A DNA stretch of 64,000 nt from Mycobacterium interjectum. GTDB taxonomy: Bacteria; Actinomycetota; Actinomycetes; Mycobacteriales; Mycobacteriaceae. The DNA is taken from assembly GCF_900078675.2 (NCBI RefSeq), contig NZ_LT546237.1, positions 1,032,708 through 1,096,707 of the forward strand. The letters are read 5' to 3'. Below are positions 18,743-27,258 of the stretch, piece by piece. A model generated the notes under the pieces. The model made no database searches and was not told where the DNA came from. It was given only the letters and a program-made list of their open reading frames with translations. The position numbers and the translations under genes are program-made. Each line of letters starts with the position of its first letter. Position 1 is the stretch's first letter.

Positions 18743-19960
18743 TTACCACGTGACGGGCAGCTCATTCATACCGTAGATGCCGGACTCGGCTTTGAACGTG
18801 AGATCGGCTGACGGTACGGCTAATTGCAAGCTGGGCAGGCGCCTTGCCAGTGACGCAAACGCTACCTGCATTTCGACTCGCGCAAGGTTCTGCCCGATGC
18901 ATTGATGAACTCCGTAGCCAAAACCGAGGTGTCCTCTCGTCTTTCGCTCGACATCGAACTGATCGGGATGGCTGGCGAAAGTATCATCCCAGTTGCCGGC
19001 CGGCAGGTTCATCAACAGCCTTTCTCCCGCACGCACGAGTTGGCCACCGATTACGAGGTCTTGGGTAGCCACCCGGTCGACTTGACTCTGCACGATGGTG
19101 AGATACCGCATCAGCTCTTCAACGATGTTGGCAACCAAAGAGTGATCGTCGGTTTGGCCCAGTCGATGAAACACCTCTGGCCGATCCAGCAGCGCAAGGG
19201 TACCCAACGCGATCATATTCGCCGTGGTTTCGTGACCCGCCTGCATCATGATCACGCCCGTCATGGCTGTGGTGTCTCGATCGAGTTGGCCGGTCATTAC
19301 GTAATCGGTGACCAGGCGGCTGATCAGGTCGTCGCCGGGCTCGCGTTGCTTTCGGTGTGTCAACTCGTGAATGTAAAGGTACATTGCCGCAAATGCCTGC
19401 GAACGCTGCTCGTCGCTCACACTTGAGTCCAAGGTGATCGCGGTGTTGCGCTGAAAAAAATCGAGATCTTCCTCCGGGACGCCCAGCAGCAAAGCGATCA
19501 CCAAAGACGGTACGGGCAAGCCGAATTCGCGCACCAGATCCGATGGTGGCCCGGTGGCAATCATCGTATCCAGGCATTCATCGACCAGCTGTTGGATTTG
19601 TTGCCGACGCGATTCGCTGCGCCTGAAGGTGAATTGACTGGTCATCATCCGTCGGAGCCGATGATGTTCGGGGTCGTCGGTTCGCGCAAACATGACGGGT
19701 GTATTTTCGCGGCCCGCAGGCATGCGGGACCAATCGATCGTATCGGCCGAAAGTCGTTGATCGACTAACGCTTCCCGGATGTCGTGGTAGCGACTCACCA
19801 CCCAGTGTGGTTGGCCTTGCCATGTCGCACGTCGCAGACCCGGCTCCTGGCGCCAGGTCGTGAATGCCGCAGGCGGCTCAAGCGGACACTGAACTGCGCG
19901 GGGGACCGGCATCACTGGCATATCGCCGCCGGAGGAGAGATCTGAGGTTTCCGAAGACAT
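18743..19960 (-). CDS. cytochrome P450 (last gene of the oxygenase operon)
   Basis: Soluble bacterial P450 of 405 residues. The I-helix oxygen-activating motif is AGHETT at 241-246, the K-helix ExxR is in EELMR at 281-285, and the heme loop FGYGVHQCIG carries the thiolate cysteine at 354. All essential residues are present. It would hydroxylate a small hydrophobic molecule using ferredoxin and a reductase supplied from elsewhere; none is encoded here. The ATG is six bases after the stop of the next P450, so they are co-transcribed. It resembles CYP105-type enzymes by eye, but the family number needs alignment. Confidence 0.9.
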   Translation of the reverse strand: MSSETSDLSSGGDMPVMPVPRAVQCPLEPPAAFTTWRQEPGLRRATWQGQPHWVVSRYHDIREALVDQRLSADTIDWSRMPAGRENTPVMFARTDDPEHHRLRRMMTSQFTFRRSESRRQQIQQLVDECLDTMIATGPPSDLVREFGLPVPSLVIALLLGVPEEDLDFFQRNTAITLDSSVSDEQRSQAFAAMYLYIHELTHRKQREPGDDLISRLVTDYVMTGQLDRDTTAMTGVIMMQAGHETTANMIALGTLALLDRPEVFHRLGQTDDHSLVANIVEELMRYLTIVQSQVDRVATQDLVIGGQLVRAGERLLMNLPAGNWDDTFASHPDQFDVERKTRGHLGFGYGVHQCIGQNLARVEMQVAFASLARRLPSLQLAVPSADLTFKAESGIYGMNELPVTW

Positions 19961-19966
19961 CGACGG

Positions 19967-21235
19967 TCAGTCCAGCGGGGTGAACTCTAAGTGAAGGTTG
20001 GTCAGACCGCGCAGGATGAAGGTGGGTTCATACCCGTAGTGGCGGGTGTCGGCGGGGCCGTGGCAGGCCTCGCTGATGCGGATGTCGGCCATCCGGTCAA
20101 AGATGCGGTTCAGTGAGATGCGGCCTTCGGCACGCGCGAGCGGCGCCCCTGGGCAGGAGTGATTGCCGCGGCCAAAGGCGATGTGTTCACGCACATTCGG
20201 GCGGTCCAGCCGAAATTCGTTGGGTGCGTCGAACTTTGCGGGGTCACGGTTGCAGGCCCCGGGCAGCAGCATCATGGTGGTGCCGGCCGCGATCGGCACG
20301 CCGCCCACCGTGGTCGATTGCCGTGCCAGGCGGAAGTGGCTTTTCACCGGGCTTTCCATGCGCAGCGTTTCTTCCAGGAACACCGGGATGCGGCTGCGGT
20401 CCTCGCGCAGCACCGTCTGAATGTCGGGGCGCTCCCCGAGGATGCGCAGCGCGAAGCTGAGAAGTTTCGTGGTGGTCTCCATGCCCGCCGAGAACAGGAA
20501 CGTCGCCAGGTGCACGACATCCATCACCTCAGGTGTTGACCCGTCCGGGTACTTGGCTTGCGTCAGTTCGGTCAGCACGTCCTGGCGTGGCTGCGCGCGG
20601 CGCTCGACGATGTAGCCGGCGAATTTCTCATCCAGCCACAGCAGCGGGTTGTGCGCTGGCGCGTCGTCGCCGAGAGCGCCGGGGACCTCGTCGTTGGCTG
20701 CCAGCGTCGCACGGAACATCTTGTGGTCGTCTTCGGGAACACCGAGCAGATCGGCGATCACCAGCAGCGAGAACGGTCGCGCGTAGTCCTCCAGGAACTC
20801 GCAGCTGCCGCGGGACACGAACTCGTCGAGTTGCTCGTCGGCCAAGCGCCACATGAAGTCTTCGTTCTCCGACAGGCGCTTGGGGGTCAGCAGACGGCTC
20901 AACAGCCCTCGGGTGTAGGCGTGCTCGGGGGGGTCTTGGGTGACGATGTGCTCGCTCATCGGGATCTGGTCGCGCTTTTCGGCGATCAGGGCGCTGATGT
21001 CATCGGTGTCGGTGTCGAAGGACACCCCGGCGTAGGGGCCGGCCACCGACACACACGCCGAAAAGGTGTTGTCCTTATAGACGGTGAGGGCTTCTTGGTG
21101 GCCGGTGATGGCCATCACCTGATGGTGCGGCTCGGCGGTCACCGGGCATTTGGCGCGTAGATGGTCGAAATACCCGTAGGGGTCGGGCACCAGCTCAGGG
21201 TCGGTGAAATAGTCGACCGAATCGAAGTCGTTCAC
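19967..21235 (-). CDS. cytochrome P450
   Basis: P450 of about 422 residues. The GTG at 21235 is preferred because GAGGAG lies eight bases upstream; a TTG at 21241 is also possible. The I-helix motif is SAGMETT, ExxR is in EETLR, and the heme loop AFGRGNHSCPG carries the cysteine at about position 361. The region CTHQDPPEHAYTR is replaced here by IVTQDPPEHAYTRGL, the usual C-helix that contacts heme propionate. Second of three P450 genes in this operon, 28 bases after an SDR. The substrate is unknown. Confidence 0.9.
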   Translation of the reverse strand: MNDFDSVDYFTDPELVPDPYGYFDHLRAKCPVTAEPHHQVMAITGHQEALTVYKDNTFSACVSVAGPYAGVSFDTDTDDISALIAEKRDQIPMSEHIVTQDPPEHAYTRGLLSRLLTPKRLSENEDFMWRLADEQLDEFVSRGSCEFLEDYARPFSLLVIADLLGVPEDDHKMFRATLAANDEVPGALGDDAPAHNPLLWLDEKFAGYIVERRAQPRQDVLTELTQAKYPDGSTPEVMDVVHLATFLFSAGMETTTKLLSFALRILGERPDIQTVLREDRSRIPVFLEETLRMESPVKSHFRLARQSTTVGGVPIAAGTTMMLLPGACNRDPAKFDAPNEFRLDRPNVREHIAFGRGNHSCPGAPLARAEGRISLNRIFDRMADIRISEACHGPADTRHYGYEPTFILRGLTNLHLEFTPLD

Positions 21236-21263
21236 AGCCAAATCTCCTCTTGCAGTGGGGCTG

Positions 21264-22175
21264 TCACAATACGGGCGCGGCGGATTCGGTGACCGAGGCG
21301 TCGTGGAGGTTCATGACGTCGGCAAGGTTGTCGGCGATGTCTTCGGCGGTCAGCGCGTCCCTGGCGAATCCGGGTCCACGCACCACGGCGAGGCGCGCGA
21401 CGCTGCCCATCCCAATCTGAAGAACCTCACCGGTCAGCGGGCACGAGTCGTGAGCCAGGAACACCGCTGCCGGCGCGCATAATTCGGGCGGCATGGCGGC
21501 GTTGATTTGGTCCATGACGTCGGTGGGTATGGACAGGTGCTCGGCCAGGGCGTGGGAGTGTGAGGCCGACATGCGGGTGAACGCGCGCGGCGCGATGGCG
21601 TTAACCGCGATGCCGTGCGCGGCTCCCTCGGTGGCCAGATTCCGGGTCAGTCCAAACACTGCACCCTTTGCTGCCCCGTAACTGCTCAATTCGGGGATAC
21701 CGCCGAGCATGGCTTCAGAAACGGTGTTGACCACCCGGCCGTATCCGGCGCGGATGAAGTGCGGCCAGGCGGCGCGGGTGACAAGCACGGTGCCGACATA
21801 GTGAACGTCGATCATCGTGCGAAACTGGCTGACGGTCAGATCTTGGAACGGGGCGGGATCGTGGATGCCGGCGTTGTTGACGATCGCGTCCAGCCGCCCA
21901 AACTGTCTGAGCGCGGTGTCGATGATGTCGGCGGCGGCGCGTTCATCGGCGACCGAGGCAAAACAGGCGACGGCTTGGCCGCCGGAGGCGTTGATCTCCT
22001 CGGCGACCGCTTCGGCGGGTGCCCGAGAGTGACCGCCGCCGTCGATGTCGGCGCCGCTATCGACGACGACGACGCGTGCTCCCTTGGCGGCCAACAGCAG
22101 TGCGTGGCTTCGTCCGACCCCCCGGCCCGCGCCGGTGACCACGACCACCCGGTCATCGAAGCGCAGTCCGGTCAC
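21264..22175 (-). CDS. short-chain dehydrogenase/reductase
   Basis: SDR of 303 residues with the NAD(P)-binding motif TGAGRGVG near the start, NNAG, and the catalytic Y-G-A-A-K of SSYGAAKGA. It starts with GTG at 22175 behind GGAGGGGG. It is longer than classical SDRs (about 250) by a C-terminal extension, as in mycobacterial relatives of the multifunctional 17-beta-hydroxysteroid dehydrogenases. It probably oxidises a hydroxyl made by the neighbouring P450s or reduces a ketone. It lies between two P450 genes in the same orientation. Confidence 0.85.
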   Translation of the reverse strand: MTGLRFDDRVVVVTGAGRGVGRSHALLLAAKGARVVVVDSGADIDGGGHSRAPAEAVAEEINASGGQAVACFASVADERAAADIIDTALRQFGRLDAIVNNAGIHDPAPFQDLTVSQFRTMIDVHYVGTVLVTRAAWPHFIRAGYGRVVNTVSEAMLGGIPELSSYGAAKGAVFGLTRNLATEGAAHGIAVNAIAPRAFTRMSASHSHALAEHLSIPTDVMDQINAAMPPELCAPAAVFLAHDSCPLTGEVLQIGMGSVARLAVVRGPGFARDALTAEDIADNLADVMNLHDASVTESAAPVL

Positions 22176-22333
22176 GACCCCCTCCTGTCTGCGATTGTGC
22201 GGTTCGAGGCGACTGCGCCCACGTGGCAGACCGGTCCACCGCGGGCGATTCGGGGCAGCGCCGCAGTAAGCGGTGCTGCGGCCGCCCGCCGTGCATCATC
22301 GCGTCGACCCGTCGTGGAACCCACCGCCACCTC

Positions 22334-23542
22334 TTAGGTGTCGGCGCCGAACCGGACCGGCAGCGACGTCGGCGATCGGAACACCTGCCCGCGGATGTGG
22401 GGATCGTTGCCGTCGGGGTCCAGCCGCAGGTTGGGCAGGCGGTCCAATAACAGATTGACCGCAACGCGCATCTCCATGCGGGCCAGGTGCATTCCCAGGC
22501 AGACGTGCGGACCGTGACCCCACGAGATCGGGGTCCTGGGTTGACGGAACAGGTTGAACCGGTCGGGGTCGGGGTAGCGGTTCTCGTCGCGGTTGGCGGC
22601 ACCGAGCATCGGCATCACCGAGGACCCGGCGGGGATGGGCACCCCGGCCAGTTCGGTGTCGCGGGTGGCCACACGCGTGATCGACAGCAGCGGTGCCTCC
22701 CACCGCACCGCCTCTTCAATGGCTGCTGACAGCAGTGTGCGGTCGTCGCGCACGGCGTCGAGCTGATCGGGGTTGGACAGCAGTCCGAACAGCAGGTTGC
22801 CCAGTGAGCGGTAGGTGGTTTCCACCCCGGCGGGCAACAACAGATGCAGGAAGCAAAAGATTTCCTCATCGGAGAGTTTCTCTCCGTCGATCTCGGCGGC
22901 GGCCAGGCCGCTGGTGAGATCGACGCGGGGCTGCTCGCGGCGGGCCGCAAGGATCGGCACCAGGTAGTCACCCAGCGCCTTGGTGGCTTCGGCGGCGCGC
23001 TCGGGATTGACCCCTACTGACAGGAGCGAAATGGACCACCGCTGAAACTGTGGATAGTCCTTTTGGGGTAGGCCCAGCAGGCCGGCGATGACTCGGCTGG
23101 GGTAGGGAAAGGTGAATTCCTTCACCAGATCTGCGCTGCCGCGATCGGCGAACGTGTCGATCAGCTCGTTGCCGACTCGGCCGGCAAGATCGGTTTCCCA
23201 GCGCGCCAGCGCTTTGGGGGAGAAGGCCTTGGAGACCAGTGCGCGGTGGCGGCCGTGCTCGGGCTCGTCCATGCCGACCATGACGTGTTTGCCGATCCCG
23301 AAGAAGTCCTTGATGATGGCCGAGGAGAAGGTTTCGTTGTCGCGCAACAGTTCCTGAATGTCCTCGTGGCGGTACACCATGAAGACCGGTTTGCCCTCCT
23401 CGCCGGGCATGACCGAAAAGTCGAGGCGCTGAATGGGTTCGGTGCGCCGCATCCGCGACAGTTCGGTATAGGGGTCGCGGACGTCGCCGGCCACGGCGTC
23501 ATCGAAAGACCCGAAGTCCTCCAGATCATCGAATAATTGCAT
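22334..23542 (-). CDS. cytochrome P450
   Basis: P450 of 402 residues. The I-helix is PAGVETT (238-243), ExxR is in EEAVR (276-280), and the heme loop SWGHGPHVCLG has the cysteine at 348. Position 242 is part of the acid/alcohol pair ET that serves proton delivery. The phenylalanine normally opening the heme loop is tryptophan (SWGHG), a known variant among mycobacterial P450s. It lies 158 bases ahead of the SDR and directly behind the aldehyde dehydrogenase remnant. It belongs to the minus-strand operon starting with the MpaB-type gene. Confidence 0.9.
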   Translation of the reverse strand: MQLFDDLEDFGSFDDAVAGDVRDPYTELSRMRRTEPIQRLDFSVMPGEEGKPVFMVYRHEDIQELLRDNETFSSAIIKDFFGIGKHVMVGMDEPEHGRHRALVSKAFSPKALARWETDLAGRVGNELIDTFADRGSADLVKEFTFPYPSRVIAGLLGLPQKDYPQFQRWSISLLSVGVNPERAAEATKALGDYLVPILAARREQPRVDLTSGLAAAEIDGEKLSDEEIFCFLHLLLPAGVETTYRSLGNLLFGLLSNPDQLDAVRDDRTLLSAAIEEAVRWEAPLLSITRVATRDTELAGVPIPAGSSVMPMLGAANRDENRYPDPDRFNLFRQPRTPISWGHGPHVCLGMHLARMEMRVAVNLLLDRLPNLRLDPDGNDPHIRGQVFRSPTSLPVRFGADT

Positions 23543-23555
23543 GCGCTAAAACCTT

Positions 23556-23788
23556 TCAGCTGGCTGGGTAGGCGACGGACTTCACCTCGGTGGACTGGTC
23601 GAACCCGGCGACACCGTTTTGGCGGTCGACACCGCTGGCCTTGAAACCCCCGAACGGGGTGTCGGCGCCGTATCCGACCGTGCCGTTGAGTCCGATGAAC
23701 CCGGTGCGCAGCCGCCGCGCCACGGCCAGTGACCGTTCCAGTGATCCCGACATCACGTTGCCGGCTTGGCCGTCGACCAGCTGCCGTC
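23556..23788 (-). pseudogene. aldehyde dehydrogenase, C-terminal stub
   Basis: Only the last 75 or so residues of an NAD-dependent aldehyde dehydrogenase remain: DGQAGNVMSGSLERSLAVAR, then the usual end GADTPFGGFKASGVDRQNG and EVKSVAYPAS. The catalytic cysteine and the NAD-binding domain, about 400 residues, are gone. Upstream the frame runs at once into a stop, next to the end of the SDR gene. I infer a deletion inside the operon that removed the front of the gene. Confidence 0.75.
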
Positions 23789-23825
23789 AATGAGCATCCG
23801 CGACTCAAACCGACGGGTAACTGCC

Positions 23826-24734
23826 TCAGACACGGTTCTCGCTTTGCGGGCATGGCGCTGCGCTCGTGGCCTTGGCGGCGCCGTGCCGTGGAAGGCCCAT
23901 GGCGATGCGGATGATCTGGTGCATCGCCCTGGCGGGCAAAAGCCGGTTGAGGATGAGCAGCATTTTGGCGTCGACGCCGACGGCGTGCCGGGCGTAGGGC
24001 GCAGTATCGTCGAGGGCTTTGGCCAGTGCGTGCGCGAAACGTCTGGGCGGGCTGGCCATCCGGATGGCCAGTCGGCCCCGCCGCTCGATGGTGGTGGTCA
24101 AGGCGCCGTAGGGTCCGCTGAAGTCGCGGTGGTCCTGCACCCCGGCGTCGGTGATGATGTCGGTGTCAAACACCCCGGTCACCAGGACGCTGACACCCAG
24201 CCCGAACGGCGCGATCTCGGCGGCCAGGGCTTCAGCCCACCGCTCAGATCCGGCCTTGGACGCCGAGTACGACGCCGTGCAGGGCATCCCGCGGACACCG
24301 TTTTCGCTGGCGATCACCACGATGCGGCCGCGTCCGGCGGCGCGCATCGAGGGCAGCAGCGCGTTGGTCAGTGCCACCGGGCCGAACAGGTTGGTGGCGA
24401 ACAGCTGCTGCCACACGTCGAGGTCGAGTTCTTCGACGCAGCCCACCGCGGTGATCCCGGCATTGTGCACCACGACATCCGGGGCTCCAACCGCCTCGAG
24501 GATCGCCTTGGCTGCGTTCGTGATCGATGCCGGATCGGTGAGATCGAGTTGCACGCCGATCAACCGCGAACTGTCGGCGGGGGCCCCGGTGGCATCCAGT
24601 ATGTTTTGCAGGCCGATCTCCGGTGTGCGCATCGCCGCGACGACTCGCCATCCGGCCTTGTACAGGTGGGCCGCCGAGGCCAGCCCCAGCCCGCGCGAGG
24701 CCCCGGTGATGACGACGCTGCGGGACTCACCCAT
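23826..24734 (-). CDS. short-chain dehydrogenase/reductase
   Basis: SDR of 302 residues: cofactor motif TGASRGLG, HNAG, catalytic Y-S-A-S-K in TASYSASKAG. The long C-terminal half (PPRRFAHALAKALDD and LLPARAMHQIIRIAMGL) resembles mycobacterial SDRs related to retinol or steroid dehydrogenases with a membrane-facing tail. The final 20 residues are low complexity and may derive from the junction with the truncated aldehyde dehydrogenase. Second gene of the operon, after the MpaB-type oxygenase. Confidence 0.85.
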   Translation of the reverse strand: MGESRSVVITGASRGLGLASAAHLYKAGWRVVAAMRTPEIGLQNILDATGAPADSSRLIGVQLDLTDPASITNAAKAILEAVGAPDVVVHNAGITAVGCVEELDLDVWQQLFATNLFGPVALTNALLPSMRAAGRGRIVVIASENGVRGMPCTASYSASKAGSERWAEALAAEIAPFGLGVSVLVTGVFDTDIITDAGVQDHRDFSGPYGALTTTIERRGRLAIRMASPPRRFAHALAKALDDTAPYARHAVGVDAKMLLILNRLLPARAMHQIIRIAMGLPRHGAAKATSAAPCPQSENRV

Positions 24735-24998
24735 GGCTGACCTGCAGCGCGCAGCGTGGACTGTCAGAAACCGTATCGACGGCGCGATGGCTCTGCGATC
24801 GGCCCCGTATCCGCGTCGACCCCATCACTGCCCGGCACGGTCTCCGTTGGCCGGCCGTGTCATAGAAGCTCTGCACGCTGGTCACTTTCGTGTAATCCCT
24901 TACTCCCGTAGCGCGGGTCGAATCGGAAAAGCTCGCCGTGAGCGTCTCCATCGCCACGACGACTCCTTCGCGGCATGTCGGCTCTGCGTGAGACAACC

Positions 24999-25973
24999 TC
25001 AGCGACCGCAGGTTTGGGTGGCGCCGGGCACGAAGGACACCAGTCCGACACCCTGATACCGGGCGACGATGCGCTCGTACTGGCGGCGGTTGCGGGCCAA
25101 GGGTGTTTCGGTGATGCGGCGCGGCAGCCGACGGTAGGCCCCGCGCAGTACCCGGCTGAACACGAGAAATTCGATGTCGTGTCGGCGCGTCCAGGGCATC
25201 GGGACCAGGGCGCGGACTCTGGGGTGCATGATGCCGAATCCGAGGATGGCCGCAATATGCCCGAAGATCGGGCCAAGAAGCGAATACAGCGGCGCGGTGA
25301 TCGCCGGCATGTGCGCGGGCCGCCTTGGGTGCAGTGTGGCGGCCATGACGATGTCCAAAGCTTCGGTGTGGGTGAGCTTTTCGGCGGCAACATGATCGTA
25401 GTAGGCGCACAGCTGTGGATAGCTGGTCGGAAGTTCACGCGCCCGGCCGGGCATCTGCAAGTCGGCGGTGAGTGCTCGGTAGCGGTCCCAGACGGCCTGA
25501 TCGCCCGTGTCGTCGAGCTGTTCACCGGTCAGCGCGATGAAGGCGCCGCGGTGCATGAAGAAGATGCTGATCAGATTCCAGTTCCAGGCCTCGGGGTTGA
25601 GCCCGCTGTACCGGATCCCCTCGGGTGTCACGCCTTTGATGTCGCGGTGCAGCCGCACCAGGCGTTGCATCTCTTCGCGGCGATGGGCGCCGTTCGCCAG
25701 CACCGCCACTTGGTCTGACGCCGCCGTGCGCCGTGCCCGCCCATACGGGTTGTCGCGGATGCGGGCGGTGTCAACCAGAGAAGCTGACACCATCGGCAGC
25801 ATCATCTCGTCGAACAGGGCCGGGGAGAACAGTGCCAGCAACCGGGTTCCCATGATGCGTTCGAAACGGTCGGCCACCGAGGCGGTTGGCGCGTCAGCAA
25901 GACACGACGCCGCGGGGTGGTCGTGGATCGGTGCTGATGACGCGATCAACACGTCAGGCGATTCAACCGACAT
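24999..25973 (-). CDS. MpaB-family (DUF2236) oxygenase
   Basis: 324-residue protein of the DUF2236 family, which includes latex-clearing protein (Lcp) and fungal MpaB; members bind heme b and can cleave double bonds of polyisoprenoid or farnesyl chains. Family landmarks are FSPALFDEMMLPMV, HRDIKGVTPEGIRYSGLNPE with WNWNLISIFF, and the C-terminal helices. The start is the ATG at 25973. No Tat signal is seen, so it is probably cytoplasmic or membrane bound. First gene of the operon that also encodes two SDRs and three P450s, and divergent from a TetR gene across a perfect palindrome. An oxidative attack on an isoprenoid substrate fits the neighbourhood but is inference. Confidence 0.75.
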   Translation of the reverse strand: MSVESPDVLIASSAPIHDHPAASCLADAPTASVADRFERIMGTRLLALFSPALFDEMMLPMVSASLVDTARIRDNPYGRARRTAASDQVAVLANGAHRREEMQRLVRLHRDIKGVTPEGIRYSGLNPEAWNWNLISIFFMHRGAFIALTGEQLDDTGDQAVWDRYRALTADLQMPGRARELPTSYPQLCAYYDHVAAEKLTHTEALDIVMAATLHPRRPAHMPAITAPLYSLLGPIFGHIAAILGFGIMHPRVRALVPMPWTRRHDIEFLVFSRVLRGAYRRLPRRITETPLARNRRQYERIVARYQGVGLVSFVPGATQTCGR

Positions 25974-26013
25974 GAGGCCTCTCCCTCAGATCTGGGCAGA
26001 TCTGGCGCAGCGC

Positions 26014-26049
26014 GACACCAGAATATATTCTGGTGTCAGATTGCACCAA
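26014..26049 (+). promoter_or_regulatory. TetR operator copy 3: perfect 24-bp palindrome plus GATTGCACCA
   Basis: Bases 26014-26037 read GACACCAGAATA followed by its exact reverse complement. A further GATTGCACCA follows at 26040-26049. It sits between the divergent MpaB-type gene (start 25973) and TetR gene (start 26089), where a repressor would control both. The arms CCAGAAT and TCTGGTG and the trailing GATTGCACCA recur at 12763-12797, and partly at 14917-14953. Confidence 0.75.
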
Positions 26050-26088
26050 ACAGTCCGAAGGGTCAAGGGCTCTGGGATACTTTTTGCG

Positions 26089-26751
26089 ATGACTTCTGTT
26101 GCGCGCTCTTACGGTGGCGTCACTGCCGAGCGGCGTCGCGCCACCCGGCGTGCGGCGCTGCTGGAGGCGGCCCTGGACCTCTTCGCCGAATACGGTGCGC
26201 GCGCGGTGTCCAAGCGTGCGGTGTGTTCACGCGCGCGACTCAACGACCGATATTTCTACGAGCACTTCACCGATTCCGACGCACTGCTAGAAGCCATGGT
26301 CAGGGATCAGACCACTGCCGGGCTGGAGGCAGTCGGCGCCGCCGCCCATGGTGTCGGTTCCGATGTCGGCGCGCAGATCCGCGCCACCGCTGCTGCGTCG
26401 CTGGTATTTCTCACTGCCGATCCGCGCCGTGGCCAATTGCTGTTGCGCTCGCACACCTCCGACGTGATGCAGCGTGCGCGCGTGGACAGCACTCGGGCGA
26501 TCGCCAACGCGATGACCGCGATGCTCACCGATACGGCCACCACTGGACCTGCTAGCCGGCTGGACATCGAGATGGCGTCGTTTGCGTTGGTCAGCGGTGC
26601 GATGGAAGTGATCGCCGGCTGGCTGCGCGGTGATTTCGCCACCGACCAAGATCACGTCGCTGACACCGTTGCCGGGCTGTTACTGGCCATCCCCGACATC
26701 GCGGCCGCGTTGCCAGCCGTCTCGGCGAACAGCATTCCACTGCGCCGGTGA
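26089..26751 (+). CDS. TetR-family regulator, divergent from oxygenase operon
   Basis: TetR protein of 220 residues. The helix-turn-helix domain is LLEAALDLFAEYGARAVSKR then ARLNDRYFYEHFTDSDALLE; the ligand domain follows. The start is ATG 26089, 40 bases beyond the palindromic operator. It is the best candidate for the regulator of the minus-strand oxygenase operon and, through the shared operator, of the AveC-like operon and the split SDR. The ligand is unknown, presumably a hydrophobic substrate. It is convergent with the epoxide-hydrolase-like gene, with four bases between the two stops. Confidence 0.85.
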   Translation: MTSVARSYGGVTAERRRATRRAALLEAALDLFAEYGARAVSKRAVCSRARLNDRYFYEHFTDSDALLEAMVRDQTTAGLEAVGAAAHGVGSDVGAQIRATAAASLVFLTADPRRGQLLLRSHTSDVMQRARVDSTRAIANAMTAMLTDTATTGPASRLDIEMASFALVSGAMEVIAGWLRGDFATDQDHVADTVAGLLLAIPDIAAALPAVSANSIPLRR

Positions 26752-26755
26752 GCTG

Positions 26756-27166
26756 TTAGGCGGTGGGCACCAGCGCCGAGATGTCCTCGCCTTGCAGGAT
26801 TTTGATGGTCAGGTTGACGTCGAAGTAGTCGGTCCAGCGGGTGATTGTGCCGTCCTCGTCGACCACGAATGTTCCCATCACCGGCACGCCCGGTTTGGAT
26901 CCGTCGGGGGCCTGAATGTAATCGAGTCGTTCAGTGAGAACGATCGGACCGTCGTGGGCGATGTTGACGATCTCAAACGCATAGGCGTCGGGAAACATGG
27001 AGAACTGGGCGGCCATGTTTTCCACGATGGCGTCGGCGCCCACGGTGGCGGGCATGCCGACGTTCTGATATACCGCACCGTCGGCCAACAGCGGGCGCAG
27101 CGCCTCGGCGTCGCGTTTTTCCATCAGCGCGCAGAACTGGCGGACGACATCGACGGGATCAGGCAT
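26756..27166 (-). CDS. limonene-1,2-epoxide hydrolase-like enzyme
   Basis: 136-residue protein of the SnoaL/NTF2 fold, closest to limonene-1,2-epoxide hydrolases. The catalytic trio of that family (Arg, Asp, Asp) fits ERLDYI, which supplies R-x-D, and RWTDYFD, which supplies the second Asp. Family members open epoxides with water without a covalent intermediate; mycobacterial relatives act on lipid or steroid epoxides. The ATG at 27166 has GGAGG upstream. It is divergent from a TetR gene, with a palindromic operator between them. Confidence 0.75.
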   Translation of the reverse strand: MPDPVDVVRQFCALMEKRDAEALRPLLADGAVYQNVGMPATVGADAIVENMAAQFSMFPDAYAFEIVNIAHDGPIVLTERLDYIQAPDGSKPGVPVMGTFVVDEDGTITRWTDYFDVNLTIKILQGEDISALVPTA

Positions 27167-27219
27167 CAGCGACCTCCGGTGAGCTACAGGGCAGGCGAAG
27201 CTACGGTTCAGATACAGAA

Positions 27220-27234
27220 TGTAGGTCACCTACA
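27220..27234 (+). promoter_or_regulatory. palindromic operator between epoxide hydrolase and TetR
   Basis: TGTAGGT, one central base, ACCTACA: 7-base arms in perfect inverted repeat. It lies 53 bases upstream of the epoxide-hydrolase start and 24 upstream of the TetR start, a normal place for autorepression of both genes. Confidence 0.65.
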
Positions 27235-27258
27235 GATGGTATGCAATAGGCTTACGTG

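Noticed and set aside
24740-24998. Short peptide frame between the SDR and MpaB genes (METLTASFSDSTRATG...)
   Set aside because: Considered as a small precursor peptide such as a mycofactocin precursor, but it lacks the IVY-type end, and no maturase genes are near.
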